Assembly: GCF_009789675.1 (NCBI RefSeq)
Contig: NZ_CP046916.1
Coordinates: forward strand, 744,001-808,000
Length of the DNA stretch: 64,000 nt
Source of the DNA: Paraburkholderia acidisoli
Lineage (GTDB): Bacteria > Pseudomonadota > Gammaproteobacteria > Burkholderiales > Burkholderiaceae
Direction: 5' to 3'
The position numbers were made by a program, and so were the translations under genes. Under the pieces are notes generated by a model. The model searched no databases. It worked only from the letters and a program-made list of their open reading frames with translations, and was not told where the DNA came from. This document shows, piece by piece, positions 52,264 through 61,702 of this stretch. Position 1 is the first letter of the stretch; every line of letters starts with the position of its first letter.

Positions 52264-52832
52264 GGCTGACCTCGCCGGATCGAAACGTACTCGTAACCCA
52301 CGCTGAAGCCGCCGCCGGCGAGCACGACCCAGACGAGCGGCCAGCGCAGCAGGCCGATGGCGACGAAGGTCGCCGCCATCAGCGCGAGCGGTACGAACCG
52401 GCGCCGTACGCGCCGCGCGGTGACCACGCCCATCGACAGCGAGAGGCCGGTGGCCGCCGCCGCCGCGCCCGCGATCAGCACCTGCGTGAGCGGATGCAGA
52501 ATGAGCGCGCTCACCACGGTGCCGAGCACGATGATGAAGATCGCGGGCGGCACGAGAATGCCCGTGACCGCCACGGCCGCGCCGCGCCAGCCCAGCAGCC
52601 GGTGGCCGATCCAGATCGCCATGTTTTTGACGTTGATGCCCGGAAGCGCCTGCGAGAGCGCGAGGCCGTTGAGGAAATCCTCTTCGTCGATCCAGTTGCG
52701 ATCCTGCACGAATTCGCGCAACAGCCAGCCGCTCAGGCCGCCACCGAAGCTCGTCAAACCGATGCGGGTGAAGATGAAAAAGAGACCGGAGAGGGTCGGG
52801 CCGGGCGTGGCGGTGCGTGCGGGTGCAGTCAC
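52260..52832 (-). CDS. Chromate transporter, short CHR protein (first half)
   Basis: Inner-membrane protein of 190 residues, the other half of the split CHR pair. It has the N-terminal motif FTRIGLTSFGGGLSGWLLRE, the QALPGINVKNMAIWIGHRLL motif, and several hydrophobic helices. A GTG at 52832 is the only good start; no Shine-Dalgarno is visible. It lies first in transcription, with its stop overlapping the start of the second half. Together the pair corresponds in length to a full ChrA of about 380-400 residues. Confidence 0.85.
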   Translation of the reverse strand: MTAPARTATPGPTLSGLFFIFTRIGLTSFGGGLSGWLLREFVQDRNWIDEEDFLNGLALSQALPGINVKNMAIWIGHRLLGWRGAAVAVTGILVPPAIFIIVLGTVVSALILHPLTQVLIAGAAAAATGLSLSMGVVTARRVRRRFVPLALMAATFVAIGLLRWPLVWVVLAGGGFSVGYEYVSIRRGQP

Positions 52833-53230
52833 GGGGAGAAACGCGGAGAGTGAGCGATGCCCGCCAACCTTTCTTTATGGCTTCAATGCGATTCGATTCG
52901 TCTTTCGAAGCGAAAGCGTTCGAAGTGAAGGCGGCGGCCGTCGCGGTACGGGGTGCGTCGCGCAGTATAGCGCTGGCGTTTCCTGCGTCACAGGATTGCC
53001 TTGGCGCGAGCGTGGCAATCTGTATGCGTCCCATTAATCGGATCGAACCGCATTGCTGGGCGATAAACAAATCAGATGGCCGTTCGCCGCGATCGGCATA
53101 GCGCCTGAAGGCTGGCCGTAATAGCATGATTCTTCCCGTCGAACGCCCGTTCCACGGGGCGAAACGGTGCGGGGCGCCGGCAGAAAGGAGCGGCGCATCT
53201 CGCATTGAGAAAGGCCGGAGGAGAAGAAGC
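52833..53230. promoter_or_regulatory. 398-bp divergent control region (chromate pair / MFS)
   Basis: Promoters for both directions should lie here. I saw no regulator gene (such as chrB) and no compelling operator. The last part carries the good ribosome site GGAGGAGAAGAAGC for the MFS gene. Confidence 0.4.
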
Positions 53231-54556
53231 ATGTTCAAGTGGTACACCGAGTTGACCAAGGCCGAAAAGCGCACGTATTGGGCGTGTTTCAGCGGCTGGG
53301 GACTCGATGCGATGGATACCCAGATGTACGCGCTCGCGATTCCCACGTTGATCGCGCTTTGGGGCATGACGCGCGGCGAAGCCGGCATCCTGGGCACGAC
53401 CGTGCTCATCATGGCGTCGCTCGGCGGCTGGATCGCCGGGATCCTCGCGGATCGTTACGGCCGCGTTCGCGTGCTGCAAATCACCATTCTGTGGTTCTCG
53501 GCGTTCACGCTGCTGTCCGCCTTCACGAATTCGTTCGGTCAACTGATGGTCACGCGGGGCCTGCAAGGTCTCGGCTTCGGCGGCGAGTGGGCCGTGGGCG
53601 CGGTGCTCATCAGCGAAACGATCCGCCCGCAGGTGCGCGGCCGGGCCGTGGGCTCGCTGCAAGCGGGCTGGGCGATCGGCTATGGCGTGGCCGTGCTGCT
53701 CTCCACGCTGCTGTTCAGCTCGCTCGAACCGGCAATGGCGTGGCGCGTGCTGTTCGCGATCGGCTTGCTGCCGACGCTGCTCGTGCTGTGGATTCGCCGC
53801 AGCATCGAGGAGCCGCCCCTGTTCGCGCAAATCCGCAAACAGCACGCGGAAGACCGCCCGAGCATCTGGGCCGTGTTCGACAAGCCCACGCGCGGCACGA
53901 CGCTCAAGGCGATCCTGCTCACCTTCGGCATCTATGGCGGCAACTACACGATGATCACGTGGCTGCCCGCGTATCTGAAGATGGCGCTGCATCTGTCGAT
54001 CGCGAACGTGGGCGGCTATCTCGCCATCAACATTCTCGGCTCGTTCGCGGGCGCGTTCCTCAACGGCTGGATGGCCGACCGTTTCGGCCGCCGCAAGACC
54101 TTCGTGGTGATCGCGGTCCTCCAGGCGATCGCCGTGGCCACGTACACGCTCGCGCCCATCACGCTGCCCGTCACGCTCGTGCTCGGCTTCGTGCTCGGCA
54201 CGCTGCAATCGGGTACGGCCGCGGGCACGGGCGCCTATATCGCCGAACTGTTCCCCACGCGCATTCGTGCTTCGGCGCAAGGCTTGTGCGGCAACGCGGG
54301 CCGTGCGATCGGCGCGATCATGCCGACGATGGTGGGCGTGCTCAGCGCGAAGCTCGATCTGGGCGCGGCCATGGGCCTCTGCGCGTGCATCTCGTACCTG
54401 CTCGTGGTGACGGCGGCGCTGCTGCTGCCCGAAACGCGCGGCCGCGATCTCTCGCACGTGGCGCAGGACGGCTCGGCAAGCCCCGATGCGCCCCAGGCGC
54501 AGACCGGCGCGACCGCTCAGGTGCAGGAAGCGCGCTCGCCCAGCGACGTGCGTTGA
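53231..54556 (+). CDS. MFS transporter
   Basis: Twelve-helix inner-membrane transporter of 441 residues. TM1 region GWGLDAMDTQMYALAIPTLI contains an acidic residue in the helix, a feature of aromatic-acid and NanT-type H+ symporters. Other landmarks are the loop 2-3 motif GILADRYGRVRVLQ, GLGFGGEWAVGAVLISE in TM4, and ADRFGRRKTFVVI in the second half. The C-terminal tail is Gln/Ala/Ser-rich. GGAGGAG upstream fixes the start at 53231; the frame is open 35 codons further. A strong terminator follows, so it is monocistronic. Substrate unknown. Confidence 0.85.
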   Translation: MFKWYTELTKAEKRTYWACFSGWGLDAMDTQMYALAIPTLIALWGMTRGEAGILGTTVLIMASLGGWIAGILADRYGRVRVLQITILWFSAFTLLSAFTNSFGQLMVTRGLQGLGFGGEWAVGAVLISETIRPQVRGRAVGSLQAGWAIGYGVAVLLSTLLFSSLEPAMAWRVLFAIGLLPTLLVLWIRRSIEEPPLFAQIRKQHAEDRPSIWAVFDKPTRGTTLKAILLTFGIYGGNYTMITWLPAYLKMALHLSIANVGGYLAINILGSFAGAFLNGWMADRFGRRKTFVVIAVLQAIAVATYTLAPITLPVTLVLGFVLGTLQSGTAAGTGAYIAELFPTRIRASAQGLCGNAGRAIGAIMPTMVGVLSAKLDLGAAMGLCACISYLLVVTAALLLPETRGRDLSHVAQDGSASPDAPQAQTGATAQVQEARSPSDVR

Positions 54557-54580
54557 GCACCGATAACCGGTACAGAAGCA

Positions 54581-54608
54581 ACGGCGCCTCGGCGCCGTTT
54601 TTTATTTT
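54581..54608 (+). terminator. Rho-independent terminator after the MFS gene
   Basis: A 7-bp GC stem, ACGGCGC (54581-54587) and GCGCCGT (54592-54598), with a 4-base loop is followed by TTTTTATTTT. Classic intrinsic terminator 24 bp after the stop codon. Confidence 0.9.
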
Positions 54609-54838
54609 GGTGCACCTGCATCGCTTCGAGGCGGGTTTCGCGCAAGCCGCGATGTCAAGCGCGTGAGATTGACATCGTGTGCGACGCAAATCGGCCGCAG
54701 ACTGCATACGACGCGGGGCCACATCGGCGTGACATGACATCACGCGAGCGCACTGCCGCGCAGAACGCGGCGCACGGCGAGGGCCGCTATGATGGCCGGG
54801 CTTGCCTCGCATGCCGAAGCGCTTCTCCCACCCCGCCC

Positions 54839-55888
54839 ATGCCCAGAAAAAAGACCAGCCTCTGGTTCAAAGGCCTCGAGTTGCTCGCGCGCGCGAGCCT
54901 CGCGCCGCCGAAGAAAAAGACCGCGGCGCGCAAGCCGGCGGCACGCAAGGCCGCCGCGAAAGCGCCGTCGGTGCGCAGCCCAGCCGCGAGCGCCACGGGC
55001 AAATGGCTGCGCTCGTATCACTCCGCGCCGCCGCTCGCGGGGCACCTCGTCAATCATCTGGCCTATGCGCTGTACGTTCCCGCCTCGCTGGCATCGCAAG
55101 CGGGCGCGCCGCTCGTGGTGATGCTGCACGGTTGCAAGCAAACCGCCGAATCGTTCGCGGCGGGCACGCGCATCTGCCGGCTCGCGGAGCGCGCGGGGTT
55201 CGCGGTCCTGCTGCCCGAACAGGCCAAGACGGCTCACGCGCAGCGCTGCTGGCATTGGCATGGCGAGGTCGAACACACCGAGGCGCCGGCGGTGGCCTCG
55301 CTGGTCGAGGCGATGGTGGCGCAGCACGGCTTCGACGCCTCGCGCGTCTATCTCGCGGGTATTTCGGCGGGCGCGGGGCTCGCTTCGGTGCTGGCGATGC
55401 GGCATGCGCCCCTGTTCGCGGCCGTGGGCCTGCATTCGGGGCCGGTGTTCGGTGCGGCCACGTCCACCATGAGCGCGATGCACGTGATGCGGCGAGGCAC
55501 GCGCGACGATCCGGTGCAGCTTGTCGACGAGGCGGTGGACGTGGCCGCGTATCCGGGCATGCCCGCGATGATCGTGCACGGCGAGTTCGACGCCGTGGTC
55601 GACAAGCGCAACGCCACGCAACTCGCCACGGAGTTCGCGCGCGTGAATCGTCTGATCGATGCGCAAGGCGAATTGCGCGTGGGCGAAACGCGTTCGTATC
55701 GCCGCGACGACACCGATTACACCGACTGGCTCAGGGCCGGCCGGCTCGTGGTGCGCCTGTGCATCGTACGTGGGCTCGGTCACGCATGGAGCGGCGGCGA
55801 CGCGCGCGAGGCGTTTCATTCGGGCAAAGGCCCCGAAGCCACCTCCCTGCTGTGGCAGTTTTTCCGGCGGCAGCAGCGCGCGGGTTGA
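54839..55888 (+). CDS. PHB-depolymerase-type esterase (LpqC family)
   Basis: Alpha/beta hydrolase of 349 residues of the polyhydroxybutyrate depolymerase/LpqC esterase family. Visible are the oxyanion region [15 protein letters not shown], the nucleophile motif [13 protein letters not shown], the acid segment [10 protein letters not shown], and a late [10 protein letters not shown] histidine. The N-terminal 55 residues are Lys/Ala-rich with repeats of KPAARKAA, and no signal peptide is apparent. This suggests an intracellular granule-associated enzyme or an unassigned leader. The frame is open 54 codons upstream; ATG 54839 is chosen by family fit, without a clear ribosome site. Confidence 0.82.
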   Translation: MPRKKTSLWFKGLELLARASLAPPKKKTAARKPAARKAAAKAPSVRSPAASATGKWLRSYHSAPPLAGHLVNHLAYALYVPASLASQAGAPLVVMLHGCKQTAESFAAGTRICRLAERAGFAVLLPEQAKTAHAQRCWHWHGEVEHTEAPAVASLVEAMVAQHGFDASRVYLAGISAGAGLASVLAMRHAPLFAAVGLHSGPVFGAATSTMSAMHVMRRGTRDDPVQLVDEAVDVAAYPGMPAMIVHGEFDAVVDKRNATQLATEFARVNRLIDAQGELRVGETRSYRRDDTDYTDWLRAGRLVVRLCIVRGLGHAWSGGDAREAFHSGKGPEATSLLWQFFRRQQRAG

Positions 55889-55959
55889 TCCACCGCTATC
55901 CCTCCGTTGCCGTGGCGCTGCTACTCTACGTCTCAGCCCAAAACAAAACGGAGACAGCC

Positions 55960-57213
55960 ATGGCCGCGCTTCAGATCGACGATCTTCCCGCCGCGATCCG
56001 GCACGCCAAGCGCACGCTGCGTGCGCAATTGCCCAACTACCAGGCCGTATTCGAGGACATCGCGCAAGCCGTGAGCGAGGAGGCGCGCCGCATTGCCGCG
56101 CTGCGCGACGCGGGCGAGGCCGTGATTCCCGAGATCGATTTCGCCGATATCGCCGCGCAGCGCGTGAGCGCGGAAGCCATCGCCCAGGTCAAGGCACGCG
56201 GCGCCTGCGTGATTCGCGGCGTGTTCGCGCCCGAAGTCGCCGCGCGCTGGGACGACGAGATCGCCGGGTACGTCACCCGCAACGACCTCGACGCGCGCCT
56301 CGCCCATCGCGCGGAAGACCGCTATTTCGGGCAATTGCAGTCGAGCAAGCCGCAGATCTACGGCGTGTACTGGTCGCGCCCGCAAGTGCTCGCACGCGAG
56401 TCCGCCGAACTCACGGCGGCGCGCGTGTTTCTCAACCGGCTCTGGCGCCACGAGAGCGAAGGGCGCGTGCATTTCGATCCCGAGGTGGTGCCGGTTTACG
56501 CCGACCGCCTGCGCCGCCGCCCGCCGGGATCGGCTTCGCTCGGGCTTTCGGCGCATTGCGACGGCGGCTCGGTCGAGCGCTGGATCGACGACAATTTCCG
56601 CCGCGTCTACCGCCACGTGTTCGCGGGCGACTGGCGCCGCTACGATCCGTTCGACGCCGCGTTCCGGCCCGACGTCAACGAAATCCCTTCTCCGGCCGTG
56701 TGCTCGATGTTCCGCACCTTCCAGGGCTGGACCGCGCTCACGCCGCAAGGTCCCGGCGACGGCACGCTGCAACTCGTGCCCATCGCCAACGCCATGGCGT
56801 ACATCCTGTTGCGCGCGTTGCAGGACGACGTGGCCGAAGACGACCTGTGCGGCGCGATGCCGGGCCGCGCGCTCTCCATCCGGCCGGAATGGCACGCGCC
56901 GCTGTTCGAGGCGCTCACGTCGATCCCGCAGATGCAGGCCGGCGACACGGTGTTCTGGCACAGCGACGTGATCCACGCCGTGGAGGACGAGCATCGCGGT
57001 GCGGGCTACAGCAACGTGATGTATATCGCCTCCGCGCCCGGCTGTGCCAAAAACGACGCCTATCTGCAACGCCAGTTGCCGAGTTTCCTGGAAGGGCGCA
57101 GCCCGCCCGATTTTCCCGCCGATCACTTCGAAGTGGATTTCGCGGGGCGCGGCGGTGAGCGCGATCTGACGCCGCTCGGCCGCAGCCAGATCGGCTTGCC
57201 GCGCGAACCTTGA
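55960..57213 (+). CDS. DUF1479 (YbiU-type) protein, putative Fe(II)/2-oxoglutarate dioxygenase
   Basis: Protein of 417 residues of the DUF1479 family (E. coli YbiU, fungal homologues). The fold is that of 2-oxoglutarate/Fe(II) dioxygenases. A candidate facial triad is visible: His199 and Asp201 in LSAHCDGGS, and distal His339 in [10 protein letters not shown] (with His334 nearby). [14 protein letters not shown] and [10 protein letters not shown] match the family. No substrate is known for the family. GGAGA precedes the ATG. It is 71 bp after the esterase gene on the same strand. Confidence 0.85.
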   Translation: MAALQIDDLPAAIRHAKRTLRAQLPNYQAVFEDIAQAVSEEARRIAALRDAGEAVIPEIDFADIAAQRVSAEAIAQVKARGACVIRGVFAPEVAARWDDEIAGYVTRNDLDARLAHRAEDRYFGQLQSSKPQIYGVYWSRPQVLARESAELTAARVFLNRLWRHESEGRVHFDPEVVPVYADRLRRRPPGSASLGLSAHCDGGSVERWIDDNFRRVYRHVFAGDWRRYDPFDAAFRPDVNEIPSPAVCSMFRTFQGWTALTPQGPGDGTLQLVPIANAMAYILLRALQDDVAEDDLCGAMPGRALSIRPEWHAPLFEALTSIPQMQAGDTVFWHSDVIHAVEDEHRGAGYSNVMYIASAPGCAKNDAYLQRQLPSFLEGRSPPDFPADHFEVDFAGRGGERDLTPLGRSQIGLPREP

Positions 57214-57370
57214 GCGAAGTCGGGCCGTGCCTCGGCCCGGTTAGCACATGGCGATGACCCACGCGTGTCGCCGCCGCGAGCGCGCGTGAGGCGCGCGCGG
57301 TAATACGGCGCGCTTGCGCCCGAAAGCGCCCGTGTGGCATGCTGTGCGCCGATCCAACCGGCCATTGAAC

Positions 57371-58411
57371 ATGGATTTCGCTCCGTCCATCGCAGCCTAC
57401 GGCGCCGACCTCACGGGCCTGATTTGCGGTTTTCGCTTCACGCCGGGCCAGCCCGGCGAACCTGTCACGTGTGACGACGTGCGCGACGCGCTGCGGCGTA
57501 CCCGCACGCCTGCGGCGGCCGCCGAAGACGACAACGCCTTCTACTGGCTGCATTTCAATCTCGCGCATGCAGCCGCGCAGCCCTGGCTGCGCACGCAACT
57601 CGATCTGCCCGACGCGTTCTTCGAAATGCTCGTGGAAGGCTCGCACTCCACGCGCATCGAGCAGCAGGAGGGCGCGCTGCTGGCCGTCGTCAACGACGTG
57701 ATGTTCGATTTCGAACTCACGCCTTCGCAGATCGCCACGCTCTGGTCGTACACGCACGAACGTATCCTCGTGACGGCGCGCCTGAAGCCGCTGCGCTCGA
57801 TCGACCGTTTGCGCGGCTACGTGCGCAACGGCGAAACGTTCCGCTCGCCGGCCGAGTTGCTGGTTCACCTGATGCGCGATCAGGCCGACCTGATGGTGGA
57901 AATCGTGCGCCGCTCCAGCGTGGACGTCGACCGCGCCGAAGACGCGTTCCTTGCCTCGCGCCGCCCGAAGAGCCGCCACGATCTCGCGGCCATGCGGCGC
58001 ATTCTCGTGCGTCTGCAACGCATGCTCGCGCCCGAGCCCGGTTCCGTGTTCCGCTTGCTCGCGCGGCCGCCGCGCTGGCTGCAGGCGCCCGACATGCAGG
58101 ATCTGCGCGAGGCGACCGAAGAGTTCTCGCTGGTGCTCGGCGACATGGCGGGCCTCGTCGAACGCATCAAGCTGTTGCAGGAAGAGATCGCCGCGCGGCT
58201 CGAAGAGCAGAACAACCGCACGCTCTTCACGCTCACGCTCGTGACCGTGCTGGCGCTGCCGATCAATATCGTCGCGGGTTTCTTCGGCATGAACGTGGGC
58301 GGCATTCCGCTCGCGGAAAATCGCCACGGCTTCTGGCTCATGGTGCTGGTCGTCGCCACCTTCACCGCGCTGCTGGGCTGGTGGGTGTTCCGCAATCGCG
58401 GCGACCGCTGA
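57371..58411 (+). CDS. zntB: Zinc transporter ZntB (CorA superfamily)
   Basis: Metal ion transporter of 346 residues in the CorA/ZntB family. The large N-terminal cytoplasmic domain (about 1-280) includes WLHFNLAHAAAQPWLRTQL and a long helix. Two C-terminal TM helices follow, with the family GMN motif at Gly306-Met307-Asn308 (in GFFGMNVGGIPLAENRHGFW). The periplasmic loop after GMN is acidic/His-containing and short, as in ZntB. The start at 57371 is by family fit; the frame is open 19 codons further. ZntB imports zinc driven by protons. Confidence 0.88.
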   Translation: MDFAPSIAAYGADLTGLICGFRFTPGQPGEPVTCDDVRDALRRTRTPAAAAEDDNAFYWLHFNLAHAAAQPWLRTQLDLPDAFFEMLVEGSHSTRIEQQEGALLAVVNDVMFDFELTPSQIATLWSYTHERILVTARLKPLRSIDRLRGYVRNGETFRSPAELLVHLMRDQADLMVEIVRRSSVDVDRAEDAFLASRRPKSRHDLAAMRRILVRLQRMLAPEPGSVFRLLARPPRWLQAPDMQDLREATEEFSLVLGDMAGLVERIKLLQEEIAARLEEQNNRTLFTLTLVTVLALPINIVAGFFGMNVGGIPLAENRHGFWLMVLVVATFTALLGWWVFRNRGDR

Positions 58412-58583
58412 TCACGGCGTATCACCGTAGACGTCCGCATCGGGTGCGGCGGCGAAGGATATTCTCGCCGCCGTGATTTGCTTAGCGCGATTCATCGTTT
58501 CTGCGATTGCGTCGATACCGGTAGCATCGGTCGTTCGATGGCGGCGCCGTTCAGGCGCGCCGACAATAACGGAACGCACCACG

Positions 58584-59543
58584 ATGACTCGCGCTACTCA
58601 CACCCGCCGCCAATTTCTCGCCACGCTGGGCGCCACGCTCGCCAGCGCCGCCGTGCCCAAACTCGCGTTCGCGAAGTATCAGCCGGATCAATTTCGTATT
58701 GGCTATCAGAAGGCCGCGAGCACGCTCGTGCTGCTGAAGGCCAACGGCACGCTCGAACAACGTCTCGCGCCGCAAGGCATCAAGGTTTCGTGGACGGAAT
58801 TTCCCGCCGGCCCGCAATTGCTCGAAGGCCTGAACGTGGGCGCGATCGACTTCGGCTACGTGGGCGAAGCGCCGCCCGTGTTCGCGCAGGCCGCGGGCGC
58901 CGATTTCGTCTACACGGCCTATGAATTGCCGACGCCGCACGCCGAGGGCGTGGTGGTCGCCAAAAACTCGCCGATCCGCACGGTCGCCGAACTGAAGGGC
59001 AAGAAGGTGGGCTTCAATCGCGGCTCGGACGTGCACTGGTTCATCGTCGCGCTGCTGCAAAAGAACGGCTTGTCGATCACCGACATCCAGCCCGTGTATC
59101 TCGCGCCCGCCGACGCGCGCGCCGCGCTGCAAAGCGGCGCCATCGACGCATGGGCGATCTGGGACCCGTTCCTCGCGGCCGTGGAAGCGCAGGACGGCGC
59201 GCGCCTCGTGGCCGACGCGAGCGGCGTGGCGAGCCATCATCAATTCTTCCTGAGCCAGCGCGAATTCGCGGAAAAGCGCAAGGACGCGCTCGCGATCGCG
59301 CTCGACGAACTCGGCAAGACGGGGCAGTGGGTGCGCGCGAACACGGCGGCCGCGGCCACGAAACTGGCTCCCATCCAGGGGCTGGACGCCGCGACGATCG
59401 AGAGCGGCCTCAAGCACTATGCGCACGAGTACCGCCCCATCGACGCGGCCGTGATCGCGCAGCAGCAGAAGATCGCGGATACGTTCTACGACCTCAAGAT
59501 CATTCCGCGCCGCGTGGTCACGAAGGACGCCGTGCTCGCGTAA
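58584..59543 (+). CDS. Aliphatic-sulfonate ABC transporter substrate-binding protein (SsuA-like), orphan
   Basis: Periplasmic solute-binding protein of 319 residues. A twin-arginine-like leader (TRRQFLATLGATLASAAVPK) suggests export by Tat. The mature part opens FRIGYQKAASTLVLLKA, with GLNVGAIDFGYVGEAPPVFA and the SDVHWFIVALLQKNG segment of the SsuA/TauA family. No permease or ATPase gene is adjacent, so it must use transporter parts encoded elsewhere. The start at 58584 gives the family length; the frame is open 37 codons upstream. It is convergent with the sugar ABC operon. Confidence 0.85.
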   Translation: MTRATHTRRQFLATLGATLASAAVPKLAFAKYQPDQFRIGYQKAASTLVLLKANGTLEQRLAPQGIKVSWTEFPAGPQLLEGLNVGAIDFGYVGEAPPVFAQAAGADFVYTAYELPTPHAEGVVVAKNSPIRTVAELKGKKVGFNRGSDVHWFIVALLQKNGLSITDIQPVYLAPADARAALQSGAIDAWAIWDPFLAAVEAQDGARLVADASGVASHHQFFLSQREFAEKRKDALAIALDELGKTGQWVRANTAAAATKLAPIQGLDAATIESGLKHYAHEYRPIDAAVIAQQQKIADTFYDLKIIPRRVVTKDAVLA

Positions 59544-59574
59544 GCACGGCGTTTCAAGGTCCGCCGCGCGTTGC

Positions 59575-60519
59575 TCAGTGCGGCGACGACCAGCCCTTGT
59601 AGCTGCCCACGTTGTCGCGCGTGACGAGTTGCGGCGTCATCTGGATCAGCGGATTCGCGGGCTTCTTGCCGTTCATGATCTCGTAGCCCACCTGCACGGC
59701 CGTTTGCGCCATCTTCCACGGGTCCTGGCTCGCCGAGGCCTGCACGAGCGTGTCGCTCTTGAGCGCCGTTTCGATATCGGGCGCGCCGTCCACGGACGTA
59801 ATCACGATATTGGGGCGATGCAGTTGCTTCGCCGCGAGATCCGTGCCGATCGCCTGCGGGTCGTTGATGGTGAACACGCCGTCGAGTTTCGGGAAGCGCG
59901 TGAGGTAGCCCTGCATGGTGTTCATGCCGCCTTCGCGCGAACCCTTGCCGTCCTGGTCGTCGGAGAGAATCTTGATGTTCGGCGACTTGGCGAGCGTCTG
60001 TTTGCAGCCGTTCACGCGATCGATCACGGCGGAGACCTGCGGACCGTTTTCGATGATCACGTTACCCTTGCCGTTGAGCTTCTTCGCGAGGAATTCGCAC
60101 GAGATCGCGCCCGCTTTCACGTTGTCGGTCTGCACGGTGGCGTCGGCGCCGGCCGCGCTCACGTCCACGGCCATCACCACGATGCCGGCCGCCTGCGCCT
60201 TTTTCACGGCGGGCAGGATCGCCTTCGGGTCGGTGGCGTTCAGCAGGATCATGTCGACGTGCGCCGAGATGAAGTTGTCGATCTGCGTGAATTGTTTGTT
60301 GAGATCGTAGTCGGCGGAAACGGCCGTGACCTTCGCGGCCGGGTTGATCTGCTTCGCCTTCGCCTCGGCGCCTTGCACGATCGTCACGAAGTAAGGATTC
60401 CCAAGCGAACCCACGGTAATGCCGATCGACTTGAGCTGCTTGTCGGCGGCATGCGCGCCTTGCAGGGCGAAGCCAAAGGTGAGTGCGGCAGCGGCGAGAA
60501 CGGCTTTCTTCTTGAACAT
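59575..60519 (-). CDS. Sugar ABC transporter substrate-binding protein (RbsB-like)
   Basis: Periplasmic binding protein of 314 residues of the RbsB/XylF family. The signal peptide is about 24 residues (MFKKKAVLAAAALTFGFALQ, then GAHA). The mature part reads IGITVGSLGNPYFVTIVQGA, with DMILLNATDPKAILPAVKKA and VFTINDPQAIGTDLAA typical of pentose/inositol-type proteins. AGGAGA precedes the ATG. It is the last gene of the ROK-ATPase-permease-binding-protein operon. Substrate is not certain. Confidence 0.9.
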   Translation of the reverse strand: MFKKKAVLAAAALTFGFALQGAHAADKQLKSIGITVGSLGNPYFVTIVQGAEAKAKQINPAAKVTAVSADYDLNKQFTQIDNFISAHVDMILLNATDPKAILPAVKKAQAAGIVVMAVDVSAAGADATVQTDNVKAGAISCEFLAKKLNGKGNVIIENGPQVSAVIDRVNGCKQTLAKSPNIKILSDDQDGKGSREGGMNTMQGYLTRFPKLDGVFTINDPQAIGTDLAAKQLHRPNIVITSVDGAPDIETALKSDTLVQASASQDPWKMAQTAVQVGYEIMNGKKPANPLIQMTPQLVTRDNVGSYKGWSSPH

Positions 60520-60627
60520 GAGGTTGTCTCCTGAGATTTCACTGCTTGGCGAGCGCGGCGAACGGCCCGCGCCCGGTGTGTGATGCCGTTGCGAAAAGTG
60601 TTTGTTTAAAGCGGTTTTTGCACAAAA

Positions 60628-61662
60628 TCAGGTGCGAGCCGAACCGCGCTGGCGATAGCGGTCGAGGGCCACGGCGCCCACGATCACGAGCCCCTTGATG
60701 ATGTACTGCCAGATGTCCGAGACGCCGAGCAGCACGAGGCCGTTCGTGAGCACGGCAATGATGAGCGCGCCGATCAGCGTGCCGACGATCGAACCCACGC
60801 CGCCCACGAAACTCGTGCCGCCCAGAATCACGGCCGCGATGGCGTCCAGCTCGTATGACTGGCCCAGTTGCAAACCATTGGCCGCATAGAGCCGCGCCGC
60901 CGACATCACCGCGCCCAGGCCCGCGAGCAGACCCGAAATCGCGTAGACGAACATTTCGATGCCCCAGACCTTGATGCCCGAGAGGCGCGCCGCTTCCGGG
61001 TTGCCGCCCACGGAATAGATGCGCAGACCCAGGACCGTCCGGCGCAGCACGAACCACGACGCGGCCACCACCACGAGCGCGATGATCACGAGCCAGGGAA
61101 TGCCGAGCACGGTGCCGTTGCCGATGAACGCGAACGGCAGTTGCGGATTGAAGATGGTGGTGTCGTGACCCATCAGGCGTGCCACGCCGCGCACGGCCGT
61201 GAGCGAACCGAGCGTGACGATGAACGGCGGCAGGCGCAGGAGCGAGATCAGCGCGCCGTTGAGCACGCCGAAGCCGAGGCCCACGAAAAGCGCGAAGGGC
61301 ACGCCCAGCCAGCCCCAGTGCGGAATGTTGGAGCCGATCATCGCGGCCATGGCGGCCGCCGCGAGCACCGAGCCCACCGAAAGGTCGATGCCACCCGTGA
61401 GAATCACGAAGGTCATGCCCGCCGCGAGCACGATGTTGATCGACGCCTGCTGCGTGACGATCGAAAGATTCTCGAGCGTGAAGAAGCCGTCGGTGAGAAA
61501 GCCGAAGCCAATGCACAGCAGCACCAGCACGGGCAGCATGCCCGCCGTGCGGATCAAGGACTTCATGCGCGCGCGATGACCGTCGAGCGCGTGGCCACCG
61601 GGTGTTTGCTTCGATTGCGAGGACGACGCCGCTACGCCGTGGCGCGGAAGAATGCTTTTCAT
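60628..61662 (-). CDS. Sugar ABC transporter permease (RbsC-like)
   Basis: Inner-membrane permease of 344 residues of the RbsC/XylH family. Multiple TM helices are seen. The segment VLAAGMTFVILTGGIDLSVG and the GLVLLGVSDIWQYIIKGLVI end match the family. A 38-residue hydrophilic N-terminal extension (HGVAASSSQSKQTPGGH) precedes TM1. GGAG lies upstream of the ATG. The gap from the ATPase gene is 40 bp and from the binding-protein gene 108 bp. It pairs with the double-domain ATPase to import a sugar. Confidence 0.9.
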   Translation of the reverse strand: MKSILPRHGVAASSSQSKQTPGGHALDGHRARMKSLIRTAGMLPVLVLLCIGFGFLTDGFFTLENLSIVTQQASINIVLAAGMTFVILTGGIDLSVGSVLAAAAMAAMIGSNIPHWGWLGVPFALFVGLGFGVLNGALISLLRLPPFIVTLGSLTAVRGVARLMGHDTTIFNPQLPFAFIGNGTVLGIPWLVIIALVVVAASWFVLRRTVLGLRIYSVGGNPEAARLSGIKVWGIEMFVYAISGLLAGLGAVMSAARLYAANGLQLGQSYELDAIAAVILGGTSFVGGVGSIVGTLIGALIIAVLTNGLVLLGVSDIWQYIIKGLVIVGAVALDRYRQRGSART

Positions 61663-61702
61663 GACGGACTCCTGATGAATACTGAAGCGTAGGCGGTAAA
61701 GG

